From assembly GCF_030435805.1 (NCBI RefSeq), contig NC_081303.1, forward strand, positions 72,205,910 through 72,269,909: a stretch of DNA of 64,000 nt. Direction: 5' to 3'. Position 1 is the first letter of the stretch; the number at the start of each line of letters is the position of its first letter. Of this stretch, positions 48,501 through 63,100 are shown piece by piece. Under the pieces are notes generated by a model. It worked only from the letters and a program-made list of their open reading frames with translations, was not told the DNA's origin and ran no database searches. The position numbers and the translations under genes are program-made. The DNA is from Mustela lutreola (taxonomy: Eukaryota > Chordata > Mammalia > Carnivora > Mustelidae).

Positions 48501-51076
48501 ATGCCATTATACATGATGTTTTTGTGAGTCAGAGGGGCAAGAAGGTAGGCAGTTTTACCTTCATTCACTCGAGACAGTGTTTAAACAGATTTTCAGCATC
48601 TGAGCAAACAATTTGGTGTGGGCATAAATAATATTAGGATACGCAGGAAGACTGGGGAGCCCGTCTGATTCCATGTGCTGTGAGGGAACTAGAAACTCTG
48701 ACCGTCGGCTGCTGTGCCTGTCCATTTGGTTTCTTCATTGTCTCAGCTCTTGTACAGGGACACTCCTGTGGGAACAGACCCGAGACTTCAGGCTGAATGG
48801 GTATTGGAGTACAGGAAGTAAAATGCATCTCCATCTTTTTTTTTCAGGTCACGTTTCTAATCTCTAAACTTTCTCTCTCCGCCACCTTTGTCTCATTGTG
48901 GAAGTTTCTTGGTTGTTCAGTGCTATCTAAAACACTGCCCCCAAACTTCAAACAACAAACATGTTCTTTTTCCCCAATTTGGTGATTCGGCTGCCTGGCT
49001 AGGCAATTCTTCTGACCCCTTCTCAAGGGCGACAGTTGGGGTGGAGGGTCTAAAATGGCCTTGCCCTCATGTCTGGGGCCTTGGCTATCACTTTCCAGAA
49101 GTGCATGCTTTGTGTATGTGTCAGTGGCCCGAAGGTAAGAACAGAAGCTGAAGGGTCTCTTGAGACCAAGGGGCAGGAGCTTGGATCATGCCAGACACAT
49201 TCTACGGTAACCCAGGCCGAGGCCAACCCAGACCCAAAGCCTGAGGAAATGGACTTCCCTTCTTGGAAGGAGGGCTTCATGGCAAAATAACATGGCCGTT
49301 TTGTCTAGTCGACCATAGGACGCATTGATTCTTAGAGAGTGTGGCCTCTGCTCTTGTGGAGTGAGACCTGCACACAGCTACAAACACAAAGGCCATGCAT
49401 TCAGGAAGGGGAATGTAGACAACTCCATCTGGAGAGGATTCAGAATGGGGATGGGAATTGCAAGAGACAGGGGCAGAGGGAGTAGGAAGGTTTGGATGCA
49501 TAGGAACTGCTCCAGATTGCCAAGTGTCCAAATAGGCTGATACCGTTAACTTGATCTAGTATACATACATCTCAGTGCTTCAGATGGTTTGCAATGACGT
49601 ATGAGATTTTCTGCAAAATTAAATGTGTGTGCATGTAATTCTGGGAAGAGGGAAACATCTCTCATTAGATTCTCAAAGGTGTTGGGACCCCAAAGGAGTT
49701 AAGAACTACAGTAGTAGAGTTTTGGAAAATAAAGTCCTAGTTCACAGAGGGAATTTTTTCTTCCTGGGTTTTCTGGGGGACTTGGCAGGCATCAACAAGG
49801 TAGAATTCTGAGAATAACTTCATGGCCGGGCGATCTGTTAATCGTCTTTCCCAGGGTCGCGAGCAAAGATAGAGTATCTGATGGGTTGGCTTCTGGATCT
49901 TGGTAAAACTAGGGCATAGGGCTATGGTGAAGACTGGCATCTGGCTAGATGATCTTTCTCTATTCCTGGCAAAGTAGGAACCAGTGTGGAATGAGACGTG
50001 TTCAATGATTTTTGGAATAGGCTCACTTTTGCCTATCCCCGGCCCTGGTTTCCTTCCAGGAGAACCATCCTGAGCTGCCCTTGATCAAGCTGAAGCAGGA
50101 TGAGGTGAACGAAGCCTGGGAACGTCTCCTCCATCTGGCTCTGCAGCGGCAGGAAACATTGTCCAGTGCTGCAGACCTCCAGCGGTTCAGAAGGTATGAA
50201 TCTGGCCAACACATTATGGGAAACTCTGCAACAGCACCGTCTTTGTGCTTGTGCTAGCTTCTGGCTACAGTTAGCAATTAGTGGCCAGTATCTCAAACCA
50301 GAGTAAACCATGTGCTTGCACCTGAGGCAGCAAGGGAGAGTATAGTTACAACAACTGTAGTTACGACAGCGAAGTGTGTGGTGACTGGAGCCCAGAGCAA
50401 TAAATCTGACACAGGTGAGTTAGTGATGGAAGTGCTGTGAGATAAGGAACGTGTAGCAGGACCTGGATGGGAGTGGAAGGTTGAGTGGGAAGAAAAAAGA
50501 CAGTAAGAGCTGACCCAGATATGGGAAGTGTATCTAGAGGCCCAAGGACCAGATAACACTCAGGCCTCTCATCTCAAAGGAAACCATTACAAGCAGGAAC
50601 TCTTACATTATTTTTTGCTAGTGAGAAGGAACTCAAGGTAATTGCTAACTGAGTGAACCAGGGTGGTCCTTGCTGTGTATGTTGCTTGCCCTGGAATGCC
50701 TGCCATCGACTTGTTGGGACTCCTGTGGCTCTCTGGCAGGGATGTGACTGAAGCCATTCAGTGGATCAAGGAGAAGGAGCCTCAAGTCACCTCTGAGGAC
50801 TACGGCAAAGACCTTGTTACCTCTGAGGCCCTGTTTCATAGTCACAAGGGCCTTGAGAGGAGCCTTGCAGTCATGGAGGACAAGGTAAGCCCCTGTTGGA
50901 AGCCTGGCTGGTCTCTTGGCCTGGGAGAGGCATTTGGTGGATACCTTGCCTCCAGAGGACACAGTGAATTCACTATTTTGATAAAGAGAAATTCCTTATC
51001 CCTGAATACACTTCCTTGTTCTAGTTCATAACTTTCCCATGGAGTTTTCTTTAAATATATGTACGTGTTTTATACA

Positions 51077-51112
<36 letters not shown>

Positions 51113-54100
51113 CTGTAATGTACTTCAGGATTTAAAAACCACAAAGCTACCTCCAGGAATGGCTCCCTAATCTTATCCAGGACCTGCAGTCAGAGAATCT
51201 TTCCTTTTGTCCAACCACATTTCTGTCAGTTCCCGCCGAATCCGGTTTCTCTTTGTCCTTCTCTCAGTGGATCAGGGAAGACATTTCTCCTTCCTCTTCA
51301 CCTTCTCACCCTCCTCCTCCTCCTCTTCCTCCCCATCTGCCTCCTCCTCCTCCTCCTCTTCTTCCTTCCTTCCTTCCTTCTTCTTTCTTATCTTCTCCCT
51401 TCAGATAAACTCAGGGACACCTAGAGCACGTTACTAGATCCACTTTTCTGTTCTCTTCTGAAAGCTGGAAGACCCTAGTCCCTATCTCTAGGAGAGGAGA
51501 CAGAGGCAGGTTGAACTTGGAGTAGCCCCTGCCCCTCATAGGCTCCCATCCTTGCTTCTTCCCCTTACAACATTACCCACAACCTCAACCAACTCCTCCA
51601 GAGTGTGTTCAGTGGAGTCAGCCCTGAAGGTCCCCATGTGCTGCCCCCGACCATAGCTTTGTCTCTAGAACCAGTTTCCGAAAACAATTCCATTATTCTA
51701 TTTCTTTCATTCTTTCTCCATTTTTGTATTTTGACTTTTCCCCCTAATAATGAATAATAAAATCCCATGATTTGATGCATGATGATAATGAAATTTTAAA
51801 TCCTAGACAACACCTGATTTTAGTTAAATATAATGTAAGCACTAATGGTAGCGTGTGGGAAAGTCACACATACCCACATTTTTGACCCAATGACCCTGCT
51901 CCTTAGGAATTGTTCACAGAATGGTCTGGCACTGCTAGAATTCTTGGCAGAAATTCTCCTGGGCAAACGTGTCTCTCTGATTCTCACAACAGTATTTATG
52001 AGACAGTATAGAGTGTGGTGAAGAACAGTCTGAGGTCCAACCTTGCTTCTGACACTTAGTAGCTGAATGACCTTGACCAAATAAAATACTTCACCTCTCA
52101 GTTTTCATGTGAAGGAGGAAATAAAAATAGTTTCTGCTTCTGAGTGTTATTTTAAAAAGACAATAATTGAGTGCATGTTCAGTGCTGAGCAGTAAGCACT
52201 CGATAAGAGACAGAAGTGGTCAGTACATTATTGTTGCTGATGCAGTATGTTAGCGTATTCATACAGAACTATCCTTGGAAAACAGTGTGGAGATTCCTCA
52301 AAAAATTAAAAACAGAGCTTCCCTATGGTCCTGCCATTGCACTATTAGGTATTTACCCCAAAGATACAGATGTAGTGAAAAGAAGGCCCCAATGTTCATA
52401 CCAGCAATGGCCACAGTCACCAAACAGTGGAAAGAACCAAGATGCCCTTCAACAGACGAATGCATATGGAAGATATGGTCCATATACACTATGGAGCATT
52501 ATGCCTCCAGCAGAAAGGATGAACACCCAGCTTTTGTATCAACATGGACGGGGCTGGAGGAGATTATGCTGAGTGAAATAAATCAAGCAGAGAGTCAAGT
52601 ATCATATGGTCTCACTTACTTGTGGAGCATTAGGAATAACATGGAGGACATTAGGAGAAGGAAAGGAAAAGTGAATTGGGCAAAATTGGAGGGGGAGATG
52701 AAACAGGAGAGACTGTGGACTCTGAGAAACAAACTGAGGGTTTTGGAGGGGAGGGGGTTGGGGTGAGCCTGGTGGTGGGTATTATGGAGGGTACGTATTG
52801 CATGGAGCACTGGGTGTGGTGCATCAACAACGAATCCTGGAGCACTGCATCAAAAACTAATGATGTATTTCATGGTGACTAACATAACACAATAAAAAAT
52901 AAATAAAATTATTTTAACATTTTAATTTACTATTTGTTATTTTTATATTTATTATGTATTTTATTTAATATCTTTATTTATTTTAATTTAATAAGTATGT
53001 TACTGTTATCAATAGTTATTAGTTGTTTTGTCAGATCCCTCCCATAAGACTTTGTCAGGATGAATCAGAATGCTTGGATTTCCCATTAGGTTTCTTTTTC
53101 ATCCCAAAGGTGAAGGAGTTATGTGCCAGAGCAGACAAGCTGATGCTTTCCCATCCTCCAGAGGCATCTCAGATCCAGCAGATGAAAGAGGACCTAGTCT
53201 CCAACTGGGGGCACATTCGAGCCTTGGCTACCAACAGATATGCGAAGTTGGAGGCTTCTTATGGGTCAGAAATCCCTCCTCTCTGTTGCTCTGACTATCT
53301 CTACAGGGTTCAGATATGACATCAAAAGCAGAAATAAAGAGTGAAAAGAATCGAATAATGAGGGACCCAGCCCTCCTGCCTGCTGGTGGTGGAGGCAAAG
53401 GAAGCTTTATTTGTTAAGGGAAGCCCTCTGCTGGCAGACGTAACACCCAGAGCGACTCCTTCCCGCACTGTACCCCATTGGTCTTCCTCTACTTAGAAAC
53501 TGTAGAATGCTATCAAATGGCCCACGCACCTGGAGAAGCAGCTGAAGAAGTATCAAAATCCCCAGCCCTAGCTCAGGAACTGAAGTATATTTCCAAGCTG
53601 AACAGTGTAAAAATAAATCTAGAATTATTTCCTGAATGTAGGTTAGCTTGCCAAACTGTTGGGCATCATTTCAGTAGTTAATGTTTATAGTTAGTCATTA
53701 AAACACCAGAGAGCAGTGTTGATCTTACTTTTACAATTCCAAATTACCTGGTGAGCATTTAATTATTTGAACAGGTAAACGTTTTAGTGTCTTGTTTTTA
53801 GTCATAGGGTTAAGGGTGAGCTAAGGCACGCAAGGGCTCCTGACCTTAACACTGGTCCCCTTTCCTGCCAGGTGCCCCGTGTTATTCATGTGTCATGTCT
53901 TATTTATTGGCCTCATTGGGAGGACTTGACTTCACTTCATGGGCCTCTGGGGTGGTGTGACCTTGTGATGTTGGAGAAGCAAGGCACAGATGTGTCATCA
54001 CACAATGACACACCCATCCTAGGAGTCAGCAACCTGGAGTGAAGGACAACCTGCCCGATGTGCCCCACTAAAGGAACAGGAAGCCCATCAGGGGGACGGA

Positions 54101-57100
54101 AGGGGGAGGAAGGGGCAGGATTAGGACTGCATGTCTCAGCTCAACCCAACCTTAACTCTTGGCTCGGTCCACGTGCACCTGGTTTCTCCTTCCTGTCCTT
54201 TACCTTACCTTTCCCGCAGGTACCAGAGGTTCTTATCGGACTATGAGGAGCTCTCAGGCTGGATGAAGGAGAAGGCCGCTCTGATCAGTGCTGATGAGCT
54301 GCCCACAGACGTGGCTAGCGGGGAGGCCTTGCTGGACAGGCATCGACAACACAAGGTAGACAAGAAGAGCCCCCCGCCACCCAGGGGGAGGAAGAGGGAG
54401 GGGCCAGGAGTGCCAGAAGGTTTCTTGCTGCATTTTAAGACATTTTGTCTTGTGGCCACAGCACGAGATTGACTCTTACGATGAGCGATTCCAATCTGTC
54501 GATGAGACAGGTCAGGCTCTGCTAGATGCTGGTCACGAAGCCTCTGAAGAAGTTCGGGAAAAGGTAACCCAGTTGAACAGTGGGTGGAATTTTGATACAT
54601 ATTTAGTCCCACTTAATCTCATCATAATATGAAGCATGCTACCCACTCAGACCTTGAAGTCGTGAGAGAAAAGCCCACTTCTTGTCCATGTGTGCATCCT
54701 TCCAAAGCCCTCGCACTTACTAGATGCTCATGTTGTCTCTTCCTTTCCAAAGATGACAGCACTTGCCAACAGCTGGGCGGCCCTGCTGGGGCTGTGGGAC
54801 CAGCGGCAGCTTCAGTACCTGCAGTGCCTGTACCTGCACCTCTTCTATCGCGACAGCGAGCAGGTGGACAGCTGGATGAGCAGACAAGAGGTAATGGGGG
54901 GGGAGGGGCCAAGCCAGTGTCCAGAAGCCATTTCCTCCACCCCTCATTTATCCCATGACTACTGTCAGCTCCCTCACAACCACTTGTGTGGGCTGGAGAT
55001 TGTCTTAGGAAGTAGAGGGTGATGTACAGGAAGAAGATGAGATTGGCCCCTTCTTTGAGGCTCTTACAATTCCCTCATGAACAGACAACTAGAAGAATAC
55101 CTACATACACAGCAGAGGAGCATTAACCTCCACTGAACATAAGGCCAGATAAATATCACATTTCTGAGGGATCAGGAATAGAAAGTTGTGACGAGTCAGG
55201 GAACGTCAACCAGAGATTTCCTGGAGGAGGTGACTGGTCCTCTTGGGGGAGTGTTGGGAAGTCAGAATGGAGCAGGGATTGGCCAGGACAACTCTATGTG
55301 GACAGAACCAGAAACAAAGGTGATTAAGTTGTGTGAGAGGATTGGGGAGGAGTCTGAAGTTCCTGCTGTTCAAGGTTGGTCCTTACCCACCAGCCCACCA
55401 TATCCCACCTTCCTCTCCCACCGTCTCCTCTCCATCCTTAGTCCTTGTCTCAGAGATGCTCCAAAAGCAATGTTTCTCACCAATGAGGAAGAGCTGAGAT
55501 GTGTCTCTGTCTTCTACAGGCCTTCCTGGAGAATGAGGACTTGGGGAACTCCCTGGGCAGTGTGGAAGCCCTTCTTGAGAAGCATGATGACTTTGAAGAG
55601 GCCTTCACCGCCCAGGAGGAGAAGATCACAGTGAGATGCGGGCTCTGGCGTGGGCACCTGCTCTGTGTTTGTTTGTGTCACTTCATACAACACCCGTCCT
55701 TAGAGAGAACCACTCGTCACTTTTAGACATAACATGAGGGTTCTTTTCAAAAGAGAAAACATTGAGAAAAGTAATCATACCAATTTTTACCATCCCTTTT
55801 TTTATTCCACAAAGCATATTTAGAAAAATTTTAAAGAGGAATTTTTTAGCCACTTATGTTTTCCCAATGACCTGATGATTGTTTTATTTTTTCTGCAGCA
55901 TAAATAGATACTATTGGATCCATATCTGACACAGAATCATGACTTGGAAGTTTAAAGTGTATTATTTACTTTTTCAGGTTTTTTTCCTCTCCAGTAATGT
56001 CTCCATTTAGTTTTCTCTAGTAAAATCTAGATGTCTAAGCAACACTCTTCTTTTCCTGTACATCTTCAGCTTTGTGTTCTCCAAAGTGACCACAGCTTTC
56101 CTGTGAACCCTACACTATGATGCCCCAGAAACTGGTCAATGTATAAGCCGGGCTCAGACAAGTGTGGGAGGATTTTATTGATCCAATGTACTATATGTCT
56201 TTGGCGGTCCCCTCGGCCGGTTCTGGCTTTTAACCCATACATCCTACCACTGGCAACAGCAGCAACCAGAACAATAGAATTCCAAGTCAATACAGGGATT
56301 AATATGGTCCTTATCCATCCATATGCTTGTTCTGTTGATTTTTATTGGTAAAAACTAACAAACAGTATAAACTAAGTTGTTGTTTATAAAATGTTATCAT
56401 GTGTTTTAGATTATTTTCCCATTCTCTATCACTTAATGCACCCTGAGTTCTAACAATTTGAGAAGTTCATGTAAGAATATGAGTAAAAATTTCTAGCCCT
56501 TCTTCCTGTGAGGCTAGAGATATGAATACATATAATCGGGCAGAAGAGGGAGTGGGGGAGAGCAAGAGAGTGAGAGAGTGAGAGCGAGAGGCTGGCCACG
56601 GCACAAGATGATATCCACAGTGCTTCCTCTTGAAAACTTAAGAACAGGAGCACCTGGGGGGCTCAGTCTGGTAAGCCTTTGACTCTAAGTTTCAGATCAG
56701 GACTTGATTTCCTGGTCGTGAGATCAAGCCCTGAGCAGGGCTCTGCGTTCAGCATGGAGTCTGCTTGGGATTCTCTCCCCCAACTTGAACACATGCTCAC
56801 CCTCTCTCACTCTCTCTAATAAATAAATAAATACAGTCTTAAAAAAGAATTAAGAATAAATTAAATGTTCACCTTCAAGTGACATCAAAATTCATTTACT
56901 ATAACCTCGATATTAAAAATATTATGGCATCAAAGAGTAATTAACTCAACGATTCATTCTGAAACGGAATTTGTAATAGAAATCAGAACGAGGTCCCAGA
57001 TGTCTGACCTGAGAGTTGTTCACTTCCCACATTGCCATGCTTTCTCTTTCAAGAGCTAACCCAGTGGTGGCCACTTACTCAGGGGACACTGAGGGAAACC

Positions 57101-60100
57101 CACTCCAGTTTTTGTTGTTTTGTTTTTCAGACCGTAGACAACAATGCAACGAAGCTGATCAATGGCGGCCATTATGACTCTGAGAACATTGCTGCTCTGC
57201 GGGATAGCGTACGTCGGAAGCCCCGAATGGGTGTCTGCCCGTCTGTGCCCTGGGGCCCGGGGAGGAGGTGGGGCCCAGGGACCGAGCTGGGCAGTGAATC
57301 TCATGTGTTCCTACTTGGCTTTGATGACGATGAGTCTCATCTTGGTTTTTGCAGCTCTTGGCCCGGCGGGATGCCCTACGTAAGAAGGCGGCCACTCGGC
57401 GCAAACTCCTGGAGGATTCCTGGCTTCTGCAGAAACTCTATGAGGATTCAGATGACCTGAAGAACTGGATCAATAAGAAAAAGAAGTTGGCTGACGATGA
57501 AGATTACAAGGTAAGTGGGTTTTCGGACCCTGGGCACACTCATCAGGACTGTGTCAGGGGACCGGAGTCCTAGAGCTGAAAGGACTGGTGAACCTCTTTA
57601 CAGAAAAGACTGGTGAACCTCTTGCCCTGAGCCCCTCAAGGAACGATACTTGGTTAAAAGCAAAGAATCTGGTTTCCGGATTTCTGTGTCCCACAGCCTC
57701 TCATTTATTTTCTTCAGCACAAATTCTTTTTTCCCTTCCCTTTCCTTTCCTTTCTTTTCTTCTTTTCTCTTTTTTTCTTTTATCCCTTTTCTTTTTCTTT
57801 TTTTAAATTTTATTTAATTATTTGAAAGAGAGAGAAAACGAGGGGGTGGGCAGTGGGAGAAGGAGAAGCAGACCCCCCACTGAGCAGGGAGCCTGGCACA
57901 GGGGCTTGATCCCGGATCCTGGGATCAGGACCTAAACCGAAGACAGACTCTTAGCTGACTAGTGCATCCAGGCACCCTTCTCCAGCACAACTTCTACCGT
58001 TTTATAGTGGAGTGGGGGAAGGGAGGCACGGCTCCTTATTTAGCTGCTTCTTGTCCCTCCACCACCTCTGCTGCTTCCCTCTGCACCGCGTCATAGGAAA
58101 ACATTATGTCTGATCCCGTTGTAGGTTCAAATTTACTCAAAGCTCCTCGGAACCTAAAGGTAACCTCAAGGTTTGACATAATGCAGAGTTACACAGTTTT
58201 GTAGCTAGAAGGGAACAACCCCTCATTTTATTGATGAGGAGACCAAGGATTTGAATTGGGAAGTGACTTGTGCAGAGTTACCCAGTTATTTGGAAGGCAG
58301 TTTAACATAAGTGTTAGAGCATGAATTCTGGAGAAGGTGAACCTGGGCTTGAATTCTCTTAGTTCTGTCTTATTTATGTGACTTTGGGAAACCCTTGACT
58401 TCTCTCTAAGTCACAGATTTCTCTACGTTGGGATTGTGCAAAACATGGATTTTTCATTCACAAGCGTTACGTCCTGCAAACTATTATACTCACATATATA
58501 CACTCATACACTTTCACACTTAGTTGAGGCTAGAATGAGTCTCCTAATTTCGAGGCCAATACCTATTCACAATATTTACTTTTGTTTCATATCTTTATAG
58601 AGCTATGGGCACCTTATCTGTACCTTTCATCTTGTTAAACTTGGAAATATGTGTTTGTGTTCTTGGGAGAAGGTGTGGTTCCTGCGTACAGAAGGTATAC
58701 AGATCTTCTCTAGAGGAAGAGATTATGCATCAGACAGAAATGGGAAAAATTTTGTCATCATTCATGACAGCTCCCTGTGTTTGTTTTTCCTTCTTTTTTT
58801 TTTTAAATTTCAAATTTTTATTTAAAATTGAATTAATGAACCTATGTGGTAAAATGGGTTCCAGGAGGAGAGTGCAACGGTCCATCACTTTCCTAAACAC
58901 CTACTGCTTATCCCCATCCCCCTTCCTGCCCATCCCCCCGCCCACCTCCCTTCATCATCCCTCAGTTTGTTCTCCATCATTAAGGGTCTCCTTATGGTTT
59001 GCCTTCCTCCTCCTGCCCCCCCATGAGTATCTGTTTTTGTTTCCTAAATTCCATATATATGAATGAGATCATATGGTACTTGTCTTTCTCTGACAGATTT
59101 ATTCCTTTTAGCATACTACACTCTAGATCCATCCATGTTATTGCCAATGGCAAGCTGTCATTCTTTTTGATGGCTGAGTAATATTCCATTGCTTATATAT
59201 ACCACCTGTTACTTATCCATTCATCGGACAATGGATATTGGGTTCTCCCCGTAGTTTGGCTGTTGTTGATCATGTCTGATTGTTAATTCTTGCATGGCGT
59301 GCCCTGTTCGAAATGATCTTTAGGAGCTGTCTAGGCTGCACAAATCCATTAGCCATGTGTGACGTGTGGCTAGAAGGAGGGGTTGGCCACATGAGTTTGT
59401 TCACGTTCCCTGGCTCAGTAGTTGAACTAGGACAGTTCCCTTGTTTCCTCTCCTTAATGCAGTTTTATTTATAGTGAGAAGTAACCCCAATCCTCAATAT
59501 TTCTGCTCCCCATTCTTCGGATAAGTTTCCTTCATCGTTTGGATTTAGGACATACAGAACTTGAAGAGCCGCGTTCAAAAGCAGGAGGAGTTTAAAAATG
59601 AATTGGAAGATTATCAACGCCTGCTCGACACACTGGAGAAAACTGGCCAGGAGATGATTGAGGCTGATCACTATGCCTCGGACAAGGTGGCTGAGCGTAT
59701 GGACGAGGTGGTCAGCCTCTGGAAGGAGCTGCTGGCAGCTACAGAGCAGAAAGGTGAGAAGCAGAGGTTTTGGTGAACGTCTACCTCCTAAGTTCTGAAA
59801 CCTAGCATTTTAATCTCTACCACTTTGAATTTTCCTGGTGACCTCCATAAAAAGGGAGGCTACTCATTTCTTCCTGTATTGAACAGAGTTTTTATAACTT
59901 AACATAAGTTTACCACATTATACACATACAATTTTATGTTTTCTTCAGGCACACAGGTTTAAGTGAAATTACTTCCGTTTTTTTCACTTTGCTCCCACTT
60001 TTTTTTTTTTTTTCTATCTCCTTAACAAATATTCCAGAGCCATGAATCCAGTATTGGCTATGCACTTGAAACTGGTGTTCTTAAGTTAGATTTTCCCTAC

Positions 60101-63100
60101 TTGGGTTCTATAGATGAGACAAGATATTTTGCCCCAGGTTATTAAAGCAGACATCACAAGATTGTCAGCACCACATGTGATGTTCTTACAATAGTTTATT
60201 CTTTTTAAAAATTATTTTTATTAACATATAATGTATTATTTGTCCCAAGGGTACAGGTCTGTGAATCATCAGGCTTACACATTTCACAGCACTCACCATA
60301 GCACATACCTTCCCCAATGTCCATCACCCCACCACCCTATCCCTGCCCCCTCACCCCCCGCAACCCTCAGTTTGTTTTGTGAGATTAAGAGTCTCTTGTG
60401 GTTTACCCTCTCCCAATCCCATTAAAAAAAAAAAAACTTTTATTCTTATAAATGGAGTTTGATGATGCTTTTTTTTCACATATCTGAAAGTGTTCAGGCC
60501 CTACTGTAAGCTCTTAAAAAAATTCCCACATGTCTGTTTGAATAACCTCTACTTACATGTAACCTCCCCTCTCTGGAAAATCAGTTAGTTGTGGTAATTA
60601 ACACAAATAATGAGGTCTTCCTGTCAATATTCTTCTTGTGAGACGGAGACTCCATTTATAGACACAACTTTGCCCTGGTTATAGAATAGATATACACATG
60701 CTGATTCCTTTAGATGTCAACCCAATTTGGGGTTTAGGAAAAAAAAAATCCAAATTTACAGTAACAATAAGGTGGTACTGCTACTCCCCAGTATCAGGAG
60801 ATACAGCAATTACTTAGCAGAAATAATATAAATGATCATTCAAAGAATAAAGAATTTAGCTGAGAATGGTGGAAAATTGTGAGGCAGGGCTGCTGATGAA
60901 GGAGGTACCAGGAAGGGCTGGTAATGTTCTTAGAAAGACATTTATAAAAAGGTAGTTCAAAATTTCAAATGGAAACCCATCCCGATTTTTTTACTTCTAT
61001 TGGGGAATGCAGAGTTTGGGTTTGAATCCCTTTGAAAAGGAGGTCTTGATAGAGAGTTACAGTTGAAATATTAAACACCCAAGATGGTCAGATCTCACAT
61101 AATAGGACTGTACCTCCTCAGCAGAGAATAAACATTATTTATCTTTGTTTTGGGAATGAAAGTTACTATATTTAAAAACAGATACCATCTAAATTACACA
61201 AATTTAAGATTTTTTTTGTATAATCACATATGGAATGGATATTTTTTCTCATTCGGATATCAAAATATTGTATTTCCCCTTAAGTCTTACGGAAGGTGTA
61301 TTACTGTGTAGTGAGGAAGGGTGACGGTGTCTGTCACATTCTTACTGCCTCATTCTAGGGAACCAGCTGCATGAAGCCAACCAGGAGCTACAGTTCAAGA
61401 ACACTGCAGAAGACCTGGAGCGCTGGCTGGGGGACGTGGAGCAGCAGGTGGCCTCCAAGGACTACGGGAAAGGCCTGTCTGATGTACAGAACCTACTCAG
61501 GAAACACGGCTTCCTGGAGTCTGCTGTGGGCGCCCATCAGGTCGGTTGCCAGCTCTCTGGCCATGGTAGACCAAGCTCCCGTCCATGCGCTGAGCACACT
61601 TGTAATAAGTAACTATTGACAGAGAAAGAGAGCAAAGGATCGAAGGCAAAACTTCCAGAATTTTAGTTGGTCAGCTGTCCCTTCCTAAGACCTTGTGTGG
61701 TGCAGTCATTGTCCTAGGTGTGGTTGTCGGAACCCCATGGCCAGGGGATCTTTGTGGGCTCCCCTGTATCTGGTGTTGCACTCTGACTCCAGAAACTTGG
61801 ACTTCGTATTCCTGCTCGTCACCTGCTGCTGATGGGACCTTTGATGCATCTTTTCACCTTCTCGCATCTCTATATGCTCATCTGTACTGCAAGGTTTGCA
61901 CAACATGGTCTCTTCCTGTCCTGGCATTCCATGGGTCAAGGCTTGCAATTATCTTTAATCCTACTGCTTTATTTTTTGGTTAAGAACATTGAAGCCCATA
62001 GTTGTGAAGTGACTTCCATGAGGTCACAGAGAGAACTGGCAGCAGGGCGAGGACTAGGATGTGGATGTGTAGGATGTGCACTCTGGAGTGCAGGGTTATT
62101 CCCCCAGCATCCCACCAGATTGTCACTTGAGTTTATCTAGTCAGTTGTGAGACTGTGGACACTGGATGATATTCTGGAGAACATACTTCCAGCTGACTCA
62201 CTTTCTCATCCAAGGGCTCCTAGCTTGTACTTAAGGATGACTCTGTTGTTCCCTAGAAAGTCCTACTGATCTATCTTGTTAAAATCCACTTTTATGATGC
62301 CTGCTCCTTGGGTTAAATGGGAAAGACAGAATAATCTACAGGAAACAGAAAACAGGAAACAGGACAAGTCCCTTAGATAACTCCAGGGATGGCTTGATGA
62401 GGGTACAAACAAGGTAACAAAATAATGAGATTCTTTTTGGAAACACCCCATTTCATCTCCTGGGCATTGTTTCTGGGATGCCACAAACTTCAGCCTGGGG
62501 AGTTTCTGTGTTAGTCACACCTGCAGCTCATATGCAGGAGGAGTGTGGGAGGGAATCGGACAGAAAGTGCCCCCCCACCCCGTTTTCCTCCAGGCCATGG
62601 TTTATTAACACTCTCTGACAGTTACTTGTGCTTTATTAATACTCCTGATAGTTAAGGCGCTGTGTCTGTGGTTTTCCTGAGTTCCTTGGCACACTCTCTG
62701 TATATTATGTTTTTCTGAAATGTTTAGGAATTACTTTCCTATAAATAGCTCTTGGGTGATGCTGTGGCCCTCGGTTCAGCATCCCCTGTCACTCTGTCTC
62801 ATGGATCCGGTTAGAAGTCATCACACAGTACTGGGGGGAGCTGATTCTCCCCAAAGCCTCCTCATGCTGAACCCCAACCCCCTCTTTCTACTAAACGATG
62901 GCATTTCCTGACACCTATTCTGTCTCTCCCTCAGGATCAGGTGGACACCCTCACAGACCTGGCAGTATATTTTGAAAAAATAGACCATCCTGATGCTGGA
63001 GACATAAAAGCAAGGCAGGAGTCCCTAGTGTCCCGGTTTGAAGCTCTGAAGGAACCACTGAGCGCCCGGAAAAAGACGCTTATTGACCATCTCCTCCTGC

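Noticed and set aside
52275-52766. 163-codon open frame in SPTA1 intron 7
   Set aside because: L1 ORF2 end and 3' UTR.
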